From Strobilurus pachycystidiatus (Eukaryota; Basidiomycota; Agaricomycetes; Agaricales; Physalacriaceae), in assembly GCA_019915135.1 (NCBI GenBank), contig JAHLMK010000023.1, positions 1 to 64,000 on the forward strand: DNA of 64,000 nt, given 5' to 3'. Position 1 is the first letter of the stretch; each line of letters opens with the position of its first letter. Shown in pieces: positions 57,333-64,000 of the stretch. Under the pieces are notes generated by a model, which saw only the letters and a program-made list of their open reading frames with translations, was not told the origin of the DNA and did not search any database. The position numbers and the translations under genes are program-made.

Positions 57333-59041
57333 ATGAACTTTTCCGCTCTGAATATAGACTTCCACTCTCACCGCACACAGCTCGTCGCGACGGCTGTGGC
57401 AGCGTCGGTGGCGACAGCGACGGTATTTTCTGCGTACAACACCTACTCAAAGCGGACACGACGACGTAACCTCAATGACGACGTGCTCAAGTCCATCTCT
57501 TCCAAGGGCTCAAATTTCAACTTTCAAAAGACGCTGGGCGAGCATGAACCGCCAACGGAGATAGATCTTCAGCCGAGGGCGGCTGCCTTTGACGAGAACC
57601 TCATTCGCGAGCAGCTCGCCCGCAATTACGCGTTTTTCGGCGACGAAGGGATGGAAAAGGTGCGCGCAGGGAGCGTGGCGGTCGTGGGCTGCGGTGGCGT
57701 TGGCAGCTGGGCCGCCGTCATGCTGGTGCGATCGTGAGTGACCGCGTCCTTCTAGCGAGCAGCCGCTTTGCTGACCTGAGTGCCATGCAGGGGAGTGTCC
57801 AAAATCCGCCTAGTCGACTTTGACTACGTTACCCTGTCCTCGCTCAACCGCCACGCTACTGCGACTGTGTCCGACGTCGGCATGCCCAAGGTCAAATGCA
57901 TTGAGAATGCCCTCAGGCAAATCTCCAGGTGGGTCGACGTCGATGCCCGCGTCGAAATTTGGCGCAAGGAAGAAGGCGGGCTTCTGCTGGACGGAGTAGA
58001 CTGGGTCATAGGTAGGGATTTTGCCGGAAACTCGTTCGCGTAGCGGCTGACCCTGTCCGGAATTCATAGATGCCATAGATAATATATCAACCAAGGTAGA
58101 CTTGCTGAAGTATTGCCATGATAATGGCATCAAGGTTAATCGCTTCGTTCTATTCAAGTTTCCAACCCCGCTCATCCTCCTCCTCAGGTCTTCTCTTCCA
58201 TGGGAGCCGGCGCAAAATGCGATCCTACACGCATCCAAATTAGCGATATCTCTTACACCATCTATGATCCTCTTGCCCGCTCCGTCCGAAGGCGTCTTCG
58301 GTTAATGGGAGTCCCATCTGGAATACCGGTTGTGTACTCTACGGAAGTGCCTAGTGATGTCAAGCTCCTTCCTTTGGCGGAAGAAGAGTTCCAAAAGGGT
58401 CCAGTCAAGGAGCTTGGAGTCTTCGACGACTTCCGAGTTCGGATCCTACCAGTACTTGGTTTGTTCTATGTTTCGAATCTTTGTGACGTTCGTTTGACCG
58501 CAACTTGTTCCCCAAGGTCCACTTCCGTCGATATTTGGATTGCATATCGCGACTTACATCATTTGTGAGCTCGCCGGAAAACCCATCTTGAATCCTCTTC
58601 CGATCAAGAATCGTAGAAAGGTGTATGAAAAGCTCCTGAGGGATCTCGTGAAACGAGAATCCCAAATTTCTGGACAGGAACTCAAGTAAGGGCTACGTAC
58701 ACTTCATCCTCGTGCCGCATACTCACCATCATCGGAACAGTAAACTTCCTATTGATGAAGACGACGTTGCCTTCATCTTTGAAGATTTGTACAGAGGGCG
58801 TTCCGTTCTCCCACCTCACGAGGTGCCCAACCGACCCACGCTTGTTCGGTGGGAATTGGAGAAGCCATTGAGTCTGAGCAATTGTGTTGTCATGGATCAC
58901 AACGAGGCGGAGAAGCACTTACAAAGTTGTGGTCCCAGCGGCGATGGGCTTAGTCCCAAGACCCTCTGGGGTGATGAGGTGCAGGACCTGGTTGCGCGTC
59001 AAGCTCAGGAAGTCAGCAGTTACCGCTCATGGCACGCTTGA
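57333..59041 (+). CDS. tRNA threonylcarbamoyladenosine dehydratase-like (TcdA/TCD) E1-fold enzyme
   Basis: E1-like ATP-dependent enzyme that cyclises t6A37 in tRNA; fungal TCD proteins sit at the mitochondrial outer membrane. It starts MNFSALNIDFHSHRTQLVAT, with an N-terminal hydrophobic segment (VAASVATATVFSAY). The ThiF core has ENLIREQLARNYAFFGDEGM, the ATP loop VAVVGCGGVGSWAAVMLVRS, VSKIRLVDFDYVTLSSLNRH, DAIDNISTKVDLLKYCHDN and FSSMGAGAKCDPTRIQISDI. Then GIPVVYSTEVPSDVKLLPL, LPSIFGLHIATYIICELAGK and the C-terminal RWELEKPLSLSNCVVMDHNE. Six introns. The end at 59041 (EVSSYRSWHA) is typical. The Cys of GAKCD may be structural. Confidence 0.92.
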
Positions 59042-60328
59042 ACCGCGATCACACATTTGCCTCCGCTACATCGCACAGAACTTCCGCGGAGTGAGTTTGC
59101 CTCTTGATGCTTGAATTGAACACTAAATGCGTTACCCGAAGTATCCTGTCGGTTCCACGTCGCTAATACTCTTCCATGGACTCATGTATACCTCCTCATC
59201 GACACGTTTATTTCTGCCGGCTGACAATCAAGCCCGAGCGAGTTGACCGGCTTTGATAACTTACGTATGTGACTGCGGTGCATACTCGTATTTCCCAGTC
59301 CTATGAAAGTTACTTACACGAAACGCCATCTAGTGAAATCCTATATCCTTTTGGGGAGGTCTACATGCCCTCACCCAAGAAACGTTGCCGTTTACTTCAG
59401 GAATTCTTGATATCCTTTTTCCTGCACGATGAAATAGTCGTGCTCAACCTGCTTCATTTCGCAGACCACACACTCAACCGGTGTCCGAGTCTGTCCGTGA
59501 TCGCCAAGTGTCGCGTCGACGCGAAGAGGAATGGATCGTCGCTCTAAAGTAGGATGCTGTCTATCTGCTCCCTACCTTAGCCCTCGTCAACGTGTCATTT
59601 TACCGGCCAGGTGTTCAGTGTCAACGCTGAGCGATCCTGATGCAGTATCTCAATAAGGTCTAGTACAAGTCAACCCAAAATTCAACAGTCCTCAACCGAG
59701 GCCAAGAATGCCTCCGGATGCAATTCTCATGTTATTCTAGTTCACCCTTACCCTCAGTCGGAATTCTTACCTATTCTTACCAGAGTACGGACTTTTCTTA
59801 TCTGCGAAGGCAACCAAGTGGCGTGCGATGCCTGGCTTGCAGGGTATGTGGGACCAATATTTCGACCTCTTGAGTCTTTGCACGTAGCGGCCCCGAATCC
59901 GATCTTTCGGAATCGACAGGATTTGTTATCTACGAAGCCGTCGACGACCAACGACATTGTTTTTCAAGCAGGGACAGCACAGCAATGTTCGTCTCATATC
60001 ACATCTTACCCGGCAGAACTCACTACTATATGTTCCTACGGAACAGATCCTTCAATTCAGGTTTCTTTCCATATTATCCCCCAATGAGGCAACGCGTTCG
60101 TCGAGCTTCTAGTGATTGTCCCTTTCTTTTGAAATTGAACCGCTCTTGCAGTGACGGCGATTGACTCCGGAGAGCTTTCGGTCATTCTGCGGACCTTCTG
60201 TAGCCGGACAGATGGAGAATTGATTGGGAGCATCATTATTAGAGGTCCCCGTCTGTGACTGCATCGTATAAAGACACCATTGGAATGGAAGCCCTGGCGT
60301 CTCACCCTCCATCTAGTTCTTCCTCGTC
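59042..60328. other. 1.3-kb spacer without a supported gene
   Basis: Short frames on both strands (59269-59547 +, 59754-59957 -) show no domain and no plausible splicing. The region near 60267 is the O-methyltransferase promoter. Confidence 0.45.
60267..60273 (+). promoter_or_regulatory. TATA box of the O-methyltransferase gene
   Basis: TATAAAG 62 bp before the ATG at 60329. Confidence 0.55.
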
Positions 60329-61174
60329 ATGGCCGTTGTTGTCCCAAACGTTCACCCTACCACCATCGAGGATTGGGCGCGCTCTGCAGAGCTCACAAAT
60401 TCTTTCCTGCTGGATGAAGATCAAGCCTTGGAGGCTGCTATGAGGAACACCGAAGAGAAAGGCCTCCCTTTTGAGATAGCGGTCCCTGCAGAGCAGGGCA
60501 AGCTGTTACAGCTTCTTGCAACTTCGATACGCGCGAAACGCATACTGGAGATCGGCACACTTGGCGGGTCAGACTGTCGCTGCTATCGTGTTTGCACTTC
60601 ATCTAATATTGCGGCGTTACAGATACTCTGCTATCTGGCTCGCCAGATCGCTGCCCGAGGACGGAGAACTCGTTACGCTTGAACTCAATGAGCGGCATGC
60701 ACAGGTTCGCTCAATTATATTGTAACCGTTTGCAACGTTTTCAGTCTTGACAGGTTGCGCGCGAGAATATCGACATTGCCGGACTGACTTCTAAAGTCAA
60801 AATCATAGTCGGTCCAGCGTCGGAAGCTTTGAATAAAATGTCGCCAGAACCACCTTTTGACTTCATATTCATCGATGCAGACAAGGCTTCGAATACCGAC
60901 TACTTCACGCACGCGAAGCGGCTTGTGCGCACTGGAGGTACCATTGTAAGTTAGTTTCTCTTCCACAACATCTCGGCGGTTCATGAAATAACAGATCGTC
61001 GATAACATGATGCTGGTCGGTCTTGTGGCCGACATGTCGTACAGCGACGACAATGTGGAGGGCGTGCGAGCGCTGCTGAAAGCTCTTAAAGACGACCCTG
61101 AGGTCGACTGTACTGCAGTAGGCACAGCTTGCTACAAAGGTTTCGATGGCTTCCTTTACGCGGTGAAAAAATAG
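60329..61174 (+). CDS. Class I SAM-dependent O-methyltransferase (caffeoyl-CoA OMT type)
   Basis: Cation-dependent small O-methyltransferase (OMT family 3), usually acting on catechol-like substrates. It starts MAVVVPNVHPTTIEDWARS. SAM-binding motif I is KRILEIGTLGG, joined over an intron (60570-60620) to YSAIWLARSLPEDGELVTLE; then NERHAQVARENIDIAGL, VGPASEALNKM, the metal-binding DFIFIDADKASNTDYF, RTGGTI and IVDNMMLVG (the DN of the metal site). It ends CYKGFDGFLYAVKK. Four exons; about 225 aa, normal for the family. In wood-decay fungi such enzymes methylate phenolics, but the substrate is not deducible here. Confidence 0.93.
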
Positions 61175-61347
61175 AGTGGCAGCGAAGTTGCGCTTTGATG
61201 CAGTGCATAGGACATTTCTCTTCGGGTTCACTTAGGTTGATTCTAAGTACATAATTAGTGATTGCTTACAGTGCTTCTACATAATGATACAACAACCCAT
61301 ACTTTACGCGACGCATTGATACAAATTACTGTACAGGTACAACAAGT

Positions 61348-63003
61348 TTAGGTGAGATGCAATAGAACAGTCCGCCTCTGGGATGACGCGACGCACAACG
61401 TCAAGAACGTGCCCAAGAAGAATCCAGTGAGGGCATATGAGACTGTCAAGGATAGATTGTTTCGCGGCGGAGGCGGTGGGGATTCTGAGGGATCACTGTC
61501 CGCAATAGGAGCCGTTTGGGTGGCTACAGAAGAAAGAAGAATGTGTGAGGGAGTGTTGAACACACGCGACGGTGTCGGGGCTGTCAATGAAAAGGCGTGT
61601 TTGACGGGCGAAGATGGAGCGTTGAAATATTGAGTGAGCGACTGTGTGAAGCTGGGTAGCCTTTTCCGTTCTACTCGGTCATAAAACCCAGGCATGGCCT
61701 GGTCACACGAGCCAGGAGTTATGGGTGATATGGGCGAGGAGAGATCCGACGAAGAAGAGCGGGAATGACTGGAGGGTATCCTTACTCTGAGAGGTGTGAT
61801 GGGTGGTCGCATGTCGTTGAATGTGAGGTCTCTCCAACGAACCGCTGTTGGGGACATTTCTGAGGCGTTATTCGAAGTCTCTAGGCGGTGTTCAAGGGCA
61901 GACACAACCCCCTCTAAGTCATCGACGACGGCAGCCAACTCCAAAACATCGCCAGTTAACGATACTTTGGAGTCTGCTCGTACTTCTTCTGCCACCAAGG
62001 CAATCAACCCTCGTATCACGACTGTCATCTCTGCGGGGTCCTCCGGATCCGGCCAGCCTGCGATGATACAGGCAAGCTCCGTGGTTTTGGTCACCGCAGC
62101 CTCGGTATCCTTTGGTACCCATTCATCAAACCAAGGGCGCAGGAAGGCAATGGCTAGTCGCGCAGATGCAACTATGGTCTCCTTCAGACGGACCTCAGCG
62201 GAGTCTTGGAAATATCTTTCGGTCATCTCCTGGCAGAAGTGTCTGAAGGATGACTTCTTCCCGTCAAAGCCCCAGGCCATTCGTTCGAAAGAACAGTCGG
62301 ACAACGACTGCGAGTCGCTGAGGGTCTTGTGAAGAAAGTACGACGGCATTTTGTCGACAATGGAAGCAAGACGGATGGAAGACAAGACGGATCCCATGGG
62401 AATGTACCCATAAATGAGAACAGATTGTGAGTCCTGCGAGGTTTGGCGCCATCTGCCAGAGTTCCCAGGCTGCCTAGATGATACCACTGGTTAGCACCGT
62501 GTCCAAGGTAACAAATCGTGATCATCATACTCAGCGGGCGTACTCCGTCGCAGGATCTCAGCGCCGGTAACTGCTCTCCCCTTCAAGGTAGTGGCATCAA
62601 TGACCGCAATCTCGACGTCGTGCTTGTACCCGGTCCTATAGCGGCGCATCGCCTCCCAAATTGCCCAAGCAAAGCTGAATGAGCAGCTGATGTAGCAGGA
62701 CGATTGGCGGGTTGTCCAATCCATGTGTCGTATCACATCCATGCACGTCGCCATTTCGGTCACCGGGACCGTCGGGCTGAGCAGACGTACATCTTCGAGG
62801 GGGGACGAGTACTTGGCATTGAACTTTGGAGCAAGGCAGAATATGTCTTTATCGTAGGTGATTGTGGGGGAATGAGGCTTGGGGGTGTACACTCTGAAGA
62901 CGAATGGGTTGATGTCGGCGAGAGTATCGAACTCGAGGGAATCATGAAATCCGACCCGAGGCAAACAGTGAGGGGAGCCGTCAAGGGTACCATCGTCAGA
63001 CAT
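61348..63003 (-). CDS. DUF7587-like protein with C-terminal membrane anchor
   Basis: Two exons (63003-62530 or so, and about 62478-61348). The first 240 residues resemble fungal proteins grouped as DUF7587: FVFRVYTPKPHSPTI, TCMDVIRHMDWTTRQSSCYI, SCSFSFAWAIWEAMRRYRTG, HDVEIAVIDATTLKGRAVT, AEILRR, then SQSVLIYGYIPMGSVLSSI and KMPSYFLHKTL. The remaining 300 residues are helical then Ser/Pro-rich (RIPSSHSRSSSSDLSSPISP). The end has LSLTVSYALTGFFLGTFLTL, one helix close to the C-terminus, so the protein is probably tail-anchored. The first half may have an ADP-ribosyl-transferase-like fold (suggested for the family), but I cannot see catalytic residues with certainty. Confidence 0.7.
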
Positions 63004-64000
63004 AGTGGAAGAGCGGAATGGGCGTCAAGGATCAAGCTGGAGAGCAGTTATCTGTATATATGGTCCGGGGGATCTGGACGCAATCCGATGGAACGAAACG
63101 GCCATGATTCAAATTGGCACCTTGAGGAGGGCACGTGTAGGCAGGTGTAGGCTTCACATTGACACCTGGAATGTGCATGTTTTGCACTGCGGAAACGTTC
63201 AGTTGGGCAGATCTCAAAACATGTCGGTTGTGGCACTGTTTCAACGAACCTTACGCGAGCTGATGAAGGTTGGATTCAAGTTTCAACGACACTAAGAGGT
63301 TTTGGCTCAGATTCGCTTCAGAACCGGACCGGGTGCGCCTCAACCCTGCACAACAGATAGTCGACTTGGCCGCGAAAAGATGGGACTGCGCAGTGCGGAC
63401 TGAGCCGAACTCGGAGGCGGTGATGATAACCGAGGAAAATTACGAGTGCCGTTGTTCATTATTTACATCCATTAGGGCCCTCAAACAAAGTTGCAGCAGG
63501 TTTCACCATGGTCGCATGAGCAGAACGTGCCTCTACGTGCCTCCGAGTCGCGCGTCTACTTATCGAAGTCGGAGTCTATGTGGGCCAAGGCTACGGTGGG
63601 CTATGGCCACGGGAAGAGTGGAGTGTCACTATTCTGGCAGTAGTCGGGCGCGAGAGGGTGCGAGATAGAACAAAGTAGTTGATTGAGTCTGCCTACTAGG
63701 GAATGCTAGTACGAGGCATATACTATCACTTGACCCACATAATAAAACTGTCTAGCCCTCTCCGCCCTTCAATTCAGTCTTGTAAAGCACAGACCTTCAA
63801 GTCAAGTCTACCTGGCAAAGCGTAGTCTGTAGATGGAGTCCGTGATCTGCCTACTTGGTGTTCTATGCTTGCAAAGTGCCTTCAGCTGTAATGGTTGGCC
63901 GGCTGTGAATTCATCCACCTCAAAACTCCCCATCTCGATAATCATCGAGGCGCCACTTGAAAGCCACCCATACGCGTAGACAGACACATGAACGAGCTAG
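63004..64000. other. Terminal kilobase, no supported gene
   Basis: Only short frames; the one at 63270-63668 (+) has no domain. Promoter of the gene at 63003 lies at its left edge. Confidence 0.45.

Noticed and set aside
59269..59547. Plus-strand frame of 92 codons downstream of the TcdA-like gene
   Set aside because: No homology recognised and no relation to the upstream gene seen on comparison.
47206..61174. Secondary-metabolite gene cluster around the CmcJ/AsaB-like enzyme and the O-methyltransferase
   Set aside because: They are 12 kb apart with housekeeping genes between (SWD1, YIPF, TcdA-like); no backbone synthase in the window.

Overview
The window is nuclear DNA from a filamentous basidiomycete, most likely a mushroom-forming Agaricomycete. 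Genes are dense and lie on both strands. Almost every gene is split by GT-AG introns of about 45 to 65 bp, and the proteins are of fungal type (NOP10, OST2, MIC12, SWD1, RRP4, a KRE6/SKN1-type GH16 protein, GH47, a heme-thiolate peroxygenase, a Zn2Cys6 factor). No rRNA, tRNA, CRISPR array or viral gene was recognised. Exon joins were read by hand; for nine genes all exon lengths were added up and are divisible by three.

Layout. 0-3.5 kb: a monocarboxylate-type MFS transporter whose first intron holds a small non-autonomous hAT-like element, then MIC12 and NOP10. 4.3-15.2 kb is the most unusual part. It holds three small genes for secreted peptide precursors (4420-4662, 11059-11331, 14836-15132) that share one exon plan and a Ser-Gly-Cys...Gly-Cys tail. 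Among them lies a tandem duplication of a Cys-Gly dipeptidase gene that carried along the promoter and the 5' end of the divergent cation/proton antiporter gene. A ubiquitin exon relic sits at the duplication junction. A DUF1748 gene and OST2 lie between peptide genes two and three. 15.2-17.1 kb is gene-poor.

17-31 kb: NUDIX/thiamine-kinase-related protein, heme-thiolate peroxygenase, RNF216-like RBR ubiquitin ligase, GH47 mannosidase, two proteins I cannot name, and mitochondrial NADP-isocitrate dehydrogenase. 31-47 kb: Sds3-like co-repressor subunit with a long low-complexity tail, Zn2Cys6 regulator, purine nucleoside phosphorylase, KRE6/SKN1-like protein, and exosome subunit RRP4 followed by two decayed copies of its own last exon. 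47-63 kb: CmcJ/AsaB-like oxidoreductase, SWD1/RbBP5, an unnamed acidic protein, an APC amino-acid transporter, a YIPF protein, a TcdA-like E1-fold enzyme, a class I O-methyltransferase and a tail-anchored DUF7587-like protein. The last kilobase has no gene I can support.

Most genes are unrelated housekeeping neighbours. The only local theme is 4.3-15.2 kb, where a family of tiny secreted peptides is dispersed around a recently rearranged dipeptidase/antiporter pair. I do not recognise the peptide family and regard it as the best candidate for something undescribed; a link between the peptides and the dipeptidases is only positional.
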